This document shows, piece after piece, positions 13,401-22,955 of a DNA stretch of 64,000 bases (positions within the stretch are counted from its first letter, which is position 1; each line of letters opens with the position of its first letter). Below the pieces are notes generated by a model that was not told the origin of the DNA, did no database searches, and worked only from the letters and a program-made list of their open reading frames with translations. The DNA is taken from NCBI GenBank assembly GCA_017590115.1, contig JAGGNK010007448.1:6736815-6800814 (forward strand), written 5' to 3'. Both the position numbers and the translations under genes were made by a program. Source of the stretch: Montifringilla adamsi (Eukaryota; Chordata; Aves; Passeriformes; Passeridae).

Positions 13401-13888
13401 GATGGGCGTCGGGATCGAGGGATGGAACCCCGGCATGGGCATCGGGATCGCGGGATGGGCATCGGGATCCTGGGATAGAACCCCGGCATGGGCATCGGGA
13501 TCGCGGCATGGGCATCGGGATCGAGGGATGGAACCCCGGCATGGGCATTGGGATCCTGGGATGGGCATCGGGATCGTGGGATGGGCATCGGGATCGCGGC
13601 ATGGGCATCGGGATCGAGGGATGGAACCCCGGCATGGGCATCGGGATCCTGGGATGGGCATCGGGATCCTGGGATGGAACCCCGGGATGGGCATCAGGAT
13701 CCCGGCGTGGGCATCGGGATTTAGGAATGGACATCTGGATCCTGGGATGAGGATCAGAATCCCGGGATGGGCATCAGGATCTCAGAATAGGATCAGAATC
13801 CCGAATAGGCATCAGGATCCGAGGATGAGGACTAGAATCCTGGGATGAGGATCAGAATCCCAGGATGGGCATCAGGATCCAGGGATGT
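13390..13888. repeat. G-run minisatellite next to the CpG island
   Basis: Tandem, variable units built from GGGATCG/CGGGATGGGCATC with interspersed ATGGAACCCCGGC, about 500 bases, degenerating to the right (ATCAGGATCC and ATCAGAATCC variants from 13690). Nearly all three-base frames stay open on both strands because unit lengths favour multiples of three; the long frames here (up to 264 codons) are repeat artefacts. Plus-strand G-runs fit the canonical G-quadruplex pattern. Confidence 0.95.
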
Positions 13889-13892
13889 GTCT

Positions 13893-14230
13893 GGCTGGGA
13901 AGGACCTCAGCGGGTCCGACCTCCTGCTCAAGGAGGGTCATGTCAGCACACGGCACAGGACAGGTCTGGGACGGCTCTGGTGAGGGACACTCCACACCCT
14001 TCCTTGTCTCTGTTCTAGTGCGTGGTCATTGCATAGGAAGTCCGTCCTCGTGTCCAGGTGGAACTTTGGTGTGCATCAGTTTCTGCCCGTTTCCTCATGT
14101 CTGAGTGGTTGGCACCACCAGGAAGAGCTTGGCTGCATCTTCTTGGCATCCCCCTTTAAATACTTACACACATTAGTGTGGTCTCTTCTCGAGGCTGAAC
14201 AGCCCCAACTCTGTCAGTCTTTTCCTAGGA
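13893..14230 (-). mobile_element. CR1 LINE fragment, reverse orientation
   Basis: Plus strand starts with GGAAGGACCTCAGCGGGTCC and CCTGCTCAAGGAGGGTCA, continues through a block about tapering 'TTTCTGCCCGTTTCCTCATG' sequence and ends with CTTCTCGAGGCTGAACAGCC, which is the reverse complement of CR1 3' sequence in the right order. It is diverged and 5'-truncated and directly abuts the minisatellite. Confidence 0.85.
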
Positions 14231-14469
14231 AGCCAGGTGGTTTTCCCCCCAAAATGCAATCCTCGGGATGCACGGCTGGAAGGAGCAGGGATCTCCCATC
14301 CTGAGCTGTCCGGGGATGTCCTGCTGATGCTCCTGACCCTTCAGCATCTCCTCAGGCCTCAGAGGTTCTGCCTTTTTCCAAATTCACTGCCATGGCAGAA
14401 TCTTTCTTTTAGAGCAGTCAGCAGCAGAATTAAAATTAATCAATTACAATTGGCTCTCTACAACTGTCC

Positions 14470-14772
14470 AAAAGAACGTTGTGGCAAGGTGAGGGTCAGC
14501 TTCTTCTCCAAGGCAATGAGCAACAGAACAAGGGGAAACAGCTTCCAGTTGTGCCAGAAGGTTCAGATTGGATATTAGGAAAAATTTCTTCATGGAAAAA
14601 AGAAATTGTTAAGCATTGAAATAGGCTGCCCAGGGCAGTGGTGGTGTCACAGTCCCTGGAAGTGTTCAAAAAATGAATAGCAATGGTTTAGTGGCCAGGG
14701 TGATACTCACTAGAAGGTTGGACTTGATGACACTGGAGGTCTTTTCCAACCTTAATGATTCTGTGATCCTAT
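14470..14772 (+). mobile_element. CR1 LINE 3' end, forward orientation
   Basis: Sequence runs in CR1 sense order: AACAAGGGGAAACAGCTTCC, GATTGGATATTAGGAAAAAT, GGCTGCCCAGGGCAGTGGTG, CCCTGGAAGTGTTCAA and GAAGGTTGGACTTGATGA, ending at GATTCTGTGATCCT, the CR1 3' terminal repeat. It lies 240 bases from an inverted CR1 copy. Confidence 0.92.
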
Positions 14773-15488
14773 TAAAAGGGAGCAAAGGTGGGATTTCTGC
14801 AAAGCTGACTGCAACAGGACACCAGTGCTGCTGCCTCAGAGCATCCTCACAGCATCCACAGACACCCCAAACCCACGGGCAGGGCAGGCATGGCAAACGT
14901 GAGCTCAGGCTGCCCGGCAGGGCTGCTGGAAGCCCCAGAGCAGCCACAGCCAGCCCTGTGATCCTGCTCCTGCTCCCTGACACCCTCAGCTCCGTTGATG
15001 CCACCCCAGCCCACACACTGCCTTCAGTCTGAGCCCAGGGAGCAGTGGCAGCTCCCTGGGGACAAGTGGCTTCACTCCACAGGGACGTGACAGCAGAGCC
15101 CGGGGGGAGGGCTCCAGGCAATCATAAAATAATTATGGTCCTATTTGAAAATGAACTCATTTCTACAACTTAATTAGGGACAAACATCTCAACAATGACT
15201 TACAGGTAGCCCTGTGCTGTGGGCCAATAAATCTGAAGCCTGGTGAGCTGTCAGAGGCTGTTTACTTCCCTTATCAAATAAATCATTCACGAGGCTGCTA
15301 TTTCTGTAAGCATTCCCCACAACTTTGAAAGTGACTTCATGAGCCTGTTTAAACATCTCACACACCCAGGGCTAGGCAGAAGGTAGCGCAGGAAATGTCT
15401 AAGAGGCAGAGTATGTATTTTTCTCTCATTAATTTTTTTCGTTGAGAGGCTCGTGGAGAGTTCCTGAGCGCATTTGCTTAATAAATCC

Positions 15489-15528
<40 letters not shown>

Positions 15529-16647
15529 TTTAGGTGGAGGCTTTCCTCTGGCTCACACAGATGTAAATGGTGGCTGTTGCAGCCACGCTGAGCTGTGCTG
15601 ACTCACTGGGATTAGTGAGCAGTAGTAACAAGGAGCTGCAGAGGGTGATGCTAATGAGAGCAGACCCGACTGGGAGTACACACAGGAAGCAGACAGATGA
15701 AGTAACAAGCTGCTATTCTTACACCCTCCCGTTTTCAGACTTGGGCAAGGGAGAAGGAGCGTGCCTGCAATAATGTGAGATATGAACAGAACAGCTACTA
15801 AATTGGAAGGTCTTTTCATAGTCTCTGATATAAAAAGCCCCGTTGTGCCCATGATGTGTTGCCTTCCGGGGGATGCTGGAGTTTCTCTTGTGGTTTCTGC
15901 ATTGAGATGTAACTCACAACGCTGGGAAAACTTGATGCTTCTAAATATCCCCTGGAGTCAGCCGGGGAAAAACACCTCAGAGCTGATTGTGTCCATCTGA
16001 GCGTGCTGTTAAGGGCAGAGCTGTGGCCAGGAGAGCAGGAGGAGATCTGTGAAGAGAGATATCACTTTTCAGGCTGTTACAGAGCAGTGTGAGACCCACA
16101 GGGATGGTTCTTGCAGCACATTTGGATGCAGGGAAAGGGATGGCAGTAGCTGGTTACCTTCAAGAGGGAGCAATGCTGGAACACCCTACAAAGAGCCAAT
16201 TTTTCAGGTGCTGATGCTACATCAGGAAGAAGAAATTAAGAATATGCTGGGTACCTGCTTTGTTAGCACAGTGCTAAAGTTCACCTTACAGCCAGAGACG
16301 TGCCAGATGTGGGGGCGACATCTGGAGCCTCCTTCCCCAAATATTTCTTCGCTGGGAGAAACCCCCTGGCAGCAAAAGCTGCTCAGCAGACGGTGGAACC
16401 CCTCTCTGGAGGCAGCCCCAGCACCTAGGCGAAGGCAGAGCCACAAAGTGCAGCCCCACAGGGTCATTTCCTGCCCTGAGTCACTGGGCTGTACAACTGA
16501 CCCACTGAACGGGGGAAATTGTGCAAGAAATGCCAGCGGGGCTGGGGCTGCGCAGGCAAAGAGCGCTCCTGCCCTCTAGTGAGGGCTCAGCCCCAATCCC
16601 AGCCCTGCTCGCCTGTTCCCCCCCAGTTTGTGGGATCAGGGCTCAGG
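14773..16647. other. Intergenic sequence, no gene recognised
   Basis: Apart from a 44-base poly(A) run I see unique sequence without recognisable exons. Confidence 0.5.
15493..15536. repeat. Poly(A) run of 44 bases
   Basis: An uninterrupted run of A. CR1 elements do not end in poly(A), so this is either a simple-sequence expansion or the tail of a retrocopy; the sequence to its left does not look like a known gene, and I see no target duplication. Confidence 0.95.
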
Positions 16648-17029
16648 TGTGAACACCCCATGTGTGGAGACGCGAGGCTTGACTCTACGTTTTCAGAAAG
16701 ATGATATTATGATATATATATTATGATATTATATTATATTATGATATATATGATATTAAAATACTACATTAAAACTATACTAAAAGAATAGAAAAGATTG
16801 ATCAGAAGACTTAAAAATCCCAAAAATAGAATACATAACAAAATTTTGTGACTACCCGAGAGTCCGAGCCAGCTGCATCTGTGATTGGCCTTTAATTAGA
16901 AACAACTAACTTCTACCAATCACAGATGCACCTGTTGCATTCCACAGCAGCAGATAGTTACTGTTTACATTTCTTTCCTGAGGCCTTCAGCTCCTCTGGA
17001 GGGAAAAAATCCTAGCAAAGGATTTTTCA
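16648..17029 (-). mobile_element. Endogenous retrovirus solo LTR
   Basis: On the minus strand it begins TGAAAAATCCTTTGCTAGGA at 17029 and runs through TGGAATGCAACAGGTGCATC, a CCAAT-containing region, the TCGGACTC block and an AT-rich stretch to end near 16648 in TGTTCACA-type sequence. I recognise this as an LTR type frequent in songbird genomes, from memory. No internal retroviral genes flank it, so it is a solo LTR. A clear target-site duplication was not found, so the ends are approximate. It carries a 15-base perfect inverted repeat. Confidence 0.75.
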
Positions 17030-18305
17030 TAAAATATCATAGCTACACTGCTGTGTCTGTCCCTGCAGAAATCCCAGGGAGTAGCAGCTATTCCCCCCAA
17101 AAAAAGCTGTCAGAGTGGATTTTAGTAGCATGGAATAACTGGGAAATAATTTAGGGGAAAAACATAGTATTATTTTAACAGGGAAATTGTTTAAGGAAAT
17201 GCAGTTTAGCCAAATGGCCTCTTGCACAATGCTTTCTGCACCAGCACTGGCCTTGATAACATCGCTGCTCAGGATAGTTGCAGTTTGATTAAGACTCCAA
17301 AAACTCACTGGAAAACCTTATCCAGTGTGACAAACACTTATTCCAAGTGACAAACACACCACAGCGACCCGATGTGCCCCTCCCTGCTCAGCCTGCAGGG
17401 TGGAAAGTTTTGCCACTGGGAAGTGGTGAAAAAAAAAAAGTATTCGAAGCAACTAAAGCTGAAGGGCAAAATTATCATCTGCTGTTAATGGCTGCAACTC
17501 CTCTGAGGTCTTCAGGGGTGGGAAAAATAGGAGTGTGAGGTGGAGGAGAGGAATTGTTTGGGGAAGGAGAAAACAACACAATCATGGGGGACACACTCTG
17601 GGTGAGAGACTAAGAAAGGGACAGAGCTCTGTGTCAGTCCCCTGGAAAATACACCAGATGCAATCTGCATTAAAAAAAAAAAAATAGGCAAATGGGAGAC
17701 ACTGGCTTTGGGCAAATCCCCACTTTCAGCTCCTGGAGGAAGGGTCAGTGTTCAGGTTTTTTTGGCATAGAAACTGGTGGTCCCAGCTGTGTGTGCCAGA
17801 CCCTGGCACTCTGTGTGCTGGGGTGAGACACGTCATTATTATTAGTATTAGTATTAGTATTATTACTGTTGTTGTTTTGTTGTTGTTTGGTGGTGGTGGT
17901 GGTTTTATTTTTATATTTATTTTTATTTTCATTTTTATTTTTATTTTTAGAGCTGATGGTCTGGGCAGATTGTCAAGGCTGCCCTGTGCATCCCCCTGGC
18001 CGTGGGGCTGCTCCCCCTGAGGGCTCTCACCCCGGGGGGAGTTTCCACTGCTTTTCCCATTCTGACACAGGATTTCCGACTCGCTTTCTCGCAGCTTTTT
18101 CCTAGAAAAAAGGCGAGATTTGGCTGCTGGCTCTAGAGGGCAGCATCTGCCGGCACATGGGGCTGGGGGCCACCGCCGGCTCCCCCCAGCCCGCCCTGCG
18201 CAGCCCCAGCCAAGGAAAACCTCGGGAGAGGAAGAGGAGAGAGCCCGGCAGTGCCCATCCCTTAGGTGCTGAGCTCTGCCTGCAGGTGGGACACGAAGTG
18301 GTGGA
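17030..18305. other. Intergenic sequence, no gene recognised
   Basis: Apart from the T-rich compound microsatellite at 17834-17950, this is unique sequence. The 258-codon minus-strand frame across 17726-18502 runs through that microsatellite and a CR1 copy and is not a gene. Confidence 0.5.
17834..17950. repeat. Compound microsatellite (ATT, GTT, GGT, TTTTA units)
   Basis: Successive blocks of ATT/AGT, TTG, GGT and TTTTTA-type repeats over about 115 bases. Confidence 0.9.
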
Positions 18306-18570
18306 ATTATAGAATGGGCAGGGTTGGAAGGGACCCTCAAAGGTAATTTAGTTCCAAACCCCCTGAAATGAGTAGGGACACCTTCCACTGTCCCAGGGTG
18401 CTCCAACCCTGTCCAGCCTGGCCTTGGGCACTGCCAGGGATCCAGGGGCACCCTGTGCTTGTGCCCACCCTCATTGTAAAGAATTCCTTCCTTATATGTC
18501 ATTTAATTGACCCTCTTTCCGTTTATAGCCATTGCCCCTTGTCCTATTGCATCATCCCAACCTTGAAACA
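18306..18570 (-). mobile_element. CR1 LINE 3' fragment
   Basis: Plus strand reads TATAGAATGGGCAGGGTTGG, AAGGGACCCTCAAAGGTAAT, GTAGGGACACCTTCCACTG, CAGCCTGGCCTTGGGCACT, AAAGAATTCCTTCCTTAT and GCCATTGCCCCTTGTCCTAT in the order expected for a reverse-complemented CR1 3' end. It is the least diverged CR1 in the window, so relatively young, and 5'-truncated. Confidence 0.95.
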
Positions 18571-18676
18571 CCTTGGTCCCTTCCCTGCTTGGTCACAGAC
18601 CTTTGGATTGTTGTTTTGTTTTGTTGCCCAGACAAATCTCCAGTCCAAGACCAACAAAGCCATTGGATGTCTGGGG

Positions 18677-18716
18677 TGGGTCACTCAATGTTTCAGGGCT
18701 CCCCATCTGTAAAACA
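18677..18716 (-). mobile_element. MIR-like SINE fragment (short)
   Basis: GGTCACTCAATGTTTCAGGG followed by CTCCCCATCTGTAAAAC matches the reverse complement of the MIR core at a low level. Very short. Confidence 0.35.
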
Positions 18717-21185
18717 CCAGCAGCCAGGTGGGCAGGAGGGCAGAGAATCAGGTCACTGGGACTGGGGAATTAATCAAAAAATAAATAAAAATGCACTTTC
18801 ACATATATCTGTTAAAGTGGCAGCTGAAAGTAAAGCTTTTTGATGTCTTTTTCTTAGTCTTTGTGAAAAGAAGTAAAGAGGGGAAAAAAAAATTGTTGGC
18901 CTCACGCTGCCACAGGAGGATGAGGTGGATCTGAGGAGAACCCCAGGCCCTGGGATTATTAGAAAGAAAAACTGAGAGAGAGATTAAACAGTTTATGACA
19001 AACCCTTTGTACATTTAAAGTAATTAGGAAGGTGAGGGTGGAAGGAGAAAAGGCTGTAAAGGTTCTTTCTCTGGTTTAATCTTTTCCCTCTACTGGGGAC
19101 TATATTTCACAGTGGAAACACAAGCATGTGAATCACCAGCACAAGAAGCACTGGCTAACGAGGTGTCTGGCACTCCCAGGTGTTTCTGTCAGCACTTCTC
19201 CGTGGTCAGACGTCTGGCTGTCCTTTCACCTCCCCACACGTGGGGGTTCACATCGACGGCTCATCCTCCTGGGCTTTATTGACACCGTGGCAGATAATTG
19301 AATAAAGATCTTTGCTGTGCATGGCTGGAGCTCAGCTGCTGACTTTGCTGGCCACATCATGGTCCATCTGTGCTGTCCCTGAAGAGCAAAAGCAGCTCTG
19401 AGCAGGGTCTCTGAAGCCTGCCCTGACCCTTCTGGCTCTGGAGTTTGTGTTGGTGAGGACAGAACTGGAGGGAAGACCCCGCTCCTTTAGAGGAAGGGAA
19501 CAGGATACGTGGGGCAGTCCTTTCCCCCTGCAGATAATGAGGACATCTTCCCAGAGACACAGATGGTCCCATCCCCTTCGGATGGCTTGGACATCACCTA
19601 GTGCCACACTGCATCACAGGGCTTTGGGCACTGAGCAAGCAGGGGACAGGAAAGTTTGTTGTCTCGTGGCACAGGCTGCTGGAGACACCAGGACTGTGGG
19701 AAATGTGCTTTAGGCTCTGCCTGCTGCAACTGAACTCTTCCTCCAGCTGGAGCATCATTACTGGTCACTGCTGAAGATGGAGCACAAGGAGGTGGACACA
19801 TTTCTGTGGAAAACTCTCCTTTCCAAGCAGAAGATTGTTCTGCTGCTCCTGCTGCCAGCAAAGACTGGAGCTCCAGTCTCCTCCAAAGAGGAGCTCCACA
19901 TCCAGCCCTGCTTCATTGCAATGCAGTTCCCATCCACCTCTGGATGAGGGAGACAACTCACCACAAAGCCAAGGGGTGTTCAGCAAGGACAGGATGGAGG
20001 GGCCCAATTTAGAGCACCAGAAGCAAGCCCAGCTCATACACAAGCCCTCTTTAAAACCTTGCTTTTCTTCCAGGTCATTTTCCATGGACAAGTGACCCTC
20101 CCTGCCTCACACTACAGAGCAAGCAGATGCTGAAGGTGAACCAAGTCACTCCCTGCAGGAAAGAGTGAAAGGAAAATGAATCAAAAAAGGAAATAAAAAT
20201 CAATATTACAAAGTCAAATAATAAAAATCGTGTTATGGAAACAAAGGTCACCCAGGCAAAAATGTAATTGGACGTGACAGCCTAGATTTCCCCTCCTTGC
20301 CAATCCCAGGTGGGGAGACCTTGTGCCCAAGCCAAAGTGTCACCTGGCCATGTTGCTGAAGCTCCACACGGTCTGTACAGCTGTCAGCAGCTGCAGGGAG
20401 GATGGAGGAGAGAAACCTGGGGCAGCTGCAGGCAGCCTGCTCTGAAATAGCAGAGGTCTTGCAGGGCAGCAATGAGCTGTGTTGGCAAATCCACCTGGGG
20501 AGCCCAGCAGGGAATAAAGGAGCCTGTGGCAGCTCAGGAGCGAGATGTGCTGGATCCTGAGGGCTGCAGGAGATCCAGCCTTGGGAAAGGCAGCACTGCC
20601 TCTGAACGGAGTGGCACCAGCACAGGGATGTGCACAGAGGAGAGGGAATGTGTTTGCTTTCAGTGCAAAACGGTAACTTGGGCAAGGCCAGCCTCTGTGT
20701 GCCTCAGTTTCCCCTTTTGTAAAACGGCCCTTTCACCTTTGCAATTAGACAGGAGAGGCACAGACACCTCTGGGCCTCATTAATGAGCACAGGTATGAGC
20801 ATGAGCCAGCAATCCTCACCCAGCCAAGGTCTCTCTCGTGCAGGGTGACAAGCTGCAATGCCTCATGCAAATCTTCATTTTGGCCCTCCTGGTCTCGAAG
20901 GAGGGACTGACCGACCCCCCCTTGCTCCCATTATGCTGCACAAGCCCTGATACATTTCAGAGAGCGTTGTAAATGTGGGACACGTCCCTCTGATAGCGAT
21001 GCAAACTTCAAACCATTATTCCTCAGCCCACAGCACTTCTCTTCATCCTCAAGCTGGTGCTGATGTGTTGTTTGGTGCAGTTTTTTAGTTCCTTCCTTTA
21101 TTTTATTTTATTTTTAAACTTGACCTCCTGATTCCTCCTGGGAATTTATGTTGGATTCTTTTTATTATTGCTTTCTTTTCTTTTC
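18717..21185. other. Intergenic sequence, no gene recognised
   Basis: Mostly unique sequence with one MIR-like fragment near 20.7 kb. The open frames at 19.3-20.7 kb on both strands have no recognisable product. Confidence 0.5.
20670..20735 (-). mobile_element. MIR-like SINE fragment
   Basis: AACTTGGGCAAGGCCAGCCT, then CTGTGTGCCTCAGTTTCCCC, then TTTTGTAAAACGG, which follow the reverse-complemented MIR consensus closely. MIR is an ancient amniote SINE family that survives in small numbers in birds. Confidence 0.6.
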
Positions 21186-21216
21186 TTTTTGTTTTGTTTT
21201 GTTTTGTTTTGTTTTG
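21186..21216. repeat. (TTTTG)n microsatellite
   Basis: Six TTTTG units preceded by a T/C-rich run from about 21160. Confidence 0.95.
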
Positions 21217-21941
21217 CACAAAGTCAGCAGCAGGGAGATAAACTTCCCATGAAGTCTATTTGCCAACAAAGCTTTCTTTAGCACAACAGACAATAGGAAA
21301 GCAAAACGAATTCTCTAGCTGGACATGACATTTCCAGCACCATGGTGACCACGGGGGCTGCTTTCTGTCCCCCCCACAGCTGGCCCAAAGGTGACCTTCA
21401 GCTCCACGAAATGCTGATTTCCTTGTCAGCTGAGAGCCTGCCTACCTGGGCTGGGGGGGTCCCACTGCAGGAGCTGGAGCCTCTCAATTCTTTGGCAGCC
21501 CCATCTCAGCAATCTCCTCTCCAATTGCTCTTAGCAGCTTTGTTGCCTTGCTTTGGCCTTCAGTGCTTCCCTGCAGGCTCTGGTATTTGGGGGGAGGTTC
21601 CTGAATGCTTAGGGGGCAGCTGGAGTTAACCAAGGAATAAGAAGAGAGTAAAAAAGTCACTCAGCCTTCAGTACAATTAGCATGGGACCAAACTCTGTTT
21701 TCTCCCCAGCTTAAAGGTGGACAGGGTTTAGCTCAGCTTCTGATAAAATTGACACTGCTGTGGTCAGGATGGCAGAAAACCCAGCATGCAGCACATCTCA
21801 GATAGACATCAAGGCTCATTTCCTTGTGGCTGAAACAGGAGTGAGATAACCCCTCAGAAGGCTGGAAAAGCAGTAAAAGACAAACTTGAAGGAAACCCAA
21901 GGGATGAAATCAGGGATTCCGCCTGGTTGCCTTCCAATAAC

Positions 21942-22075
21942 AAAAAAAAAAAAAAACAACAACAAAAAAAAAAAACCCAAACAAACAAAAAAAACCCCAA
22001 AAAACAAAACAAAACAAAAAAACCCAAAAAACTAAACCAAACAAACAAAAAAACCCACAAAAAAAAAAAAAAAAA
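21942..22075. repeat. A-rich (AAAAC/AAACC) tract
   Basis: About 135 bases of runs of A separated by C, AC or ACCC. The minus-strand frames rich in F and W across it are artefacts. Confidence 0.95.
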
Positions 22076-22859
22076 GAATCCCAGAATCCCAACCAAACTG
22101 ATTTAATGAAAAATAATATTTAGCTAATAATATTTAACTAATAAGTATCCAGGTGAGCTGGATGAGTGGGGAGAACCCTTTGATAAAGGGGATTTCTCCC
22201 CCCAAGAGCAGGACACAAAGAGAAGGCAGTGGGGAGCCCTGCCTGCCACCCCTCGCACACAAATAATTTTGTATAAATTGGGCCACCTCCCCAGTTGAAC
22301 AGGAGCCTGTGCACTGCCTGCATCACCCCCTGGTGGGTTTGGATTTGCAAACACAAGGAGCTGCTGAGGCTGTGGATGTGCTGGAGCGGGTCAGGAAGGG
22401 TAGCACCACTGCTCCCTGTTACACAGGTATGCTGCTAAGGGACCATGGGGAGCAGCAGCAGCACCTCTGTGTCTGGAGGGTCCAGAGAAGCTCTGGACCA
22501 TGCAGCAACAAGGCCTGGAGGGACTCAGAGCAGCTCTGTGAGTCCCAGCAGAGGCTGAGCAGTCAAGAACTCAAAAAGGAGCTGGGGAAACGCGACTGTG
22601 GATCTCAACTGCTGCAAGAAAACACACAGAGAAAAGCACAGATCCTTCTGCTGCTGGATGGGGGCTCTTCCTGAGAGATAAAACCACAGGGAAGCAGCCT
22701 GGCACTGCTGCAGGGAGGTCCAGGAGCAGGGAATGGGATGGGCAGGGGCTGCCCCTTCCCAAAGCAGAGCCCAGAGAAGTGGTGGAGCTGCTGTGACTTT
22801 ATAAACTTCACCTTCAGCAGAGTCTGCTCATCACCCCAGCCAGCACAGAGCAGAAATGG

Positions 22860-22955
22860 AAAAGATCCAAAGAATTGCAACAAATAGCATCAATAATCCA
22901 TGAGAAGAGATTAAAAGGACTTAGGGCTATTTAGCTTTAGGGGATGGGATGGAGG
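22860..22955 (+). mobile_element. Possible old CR1-type LINE fragment
   Basis: AAAAGATCCAAAGAATTGCA followed by CCATGAGAAGAGATTAAAAG and GACTTAGGGCTATTTAGCTT resembles the internal CR1 segment that encodes the end of the reverse transcriptase, in sense orientation. Divergence is high and edges are unclear. Confidence 0.4.

Noticed and set aside
12900..13734. 245-264 codon minus-strand frames with proline/arginine-rich repeats
   Set aside because: They run through the minisatellite and across the N gap; openness follows from the repeat unit, not from coding selection.
15493..15536. Poly(A) run as the tail of a processed retrocopy
   Set aside because: No gene-like sequence or AATAAA spacing typical of a retrocopy is visible to its left, and no target duplication.
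17726..18502. 258-codon minus-strand frame
   Set aside because: Includes a CR1 copy and the microsatellite read as lysine/isoleucine repeats.
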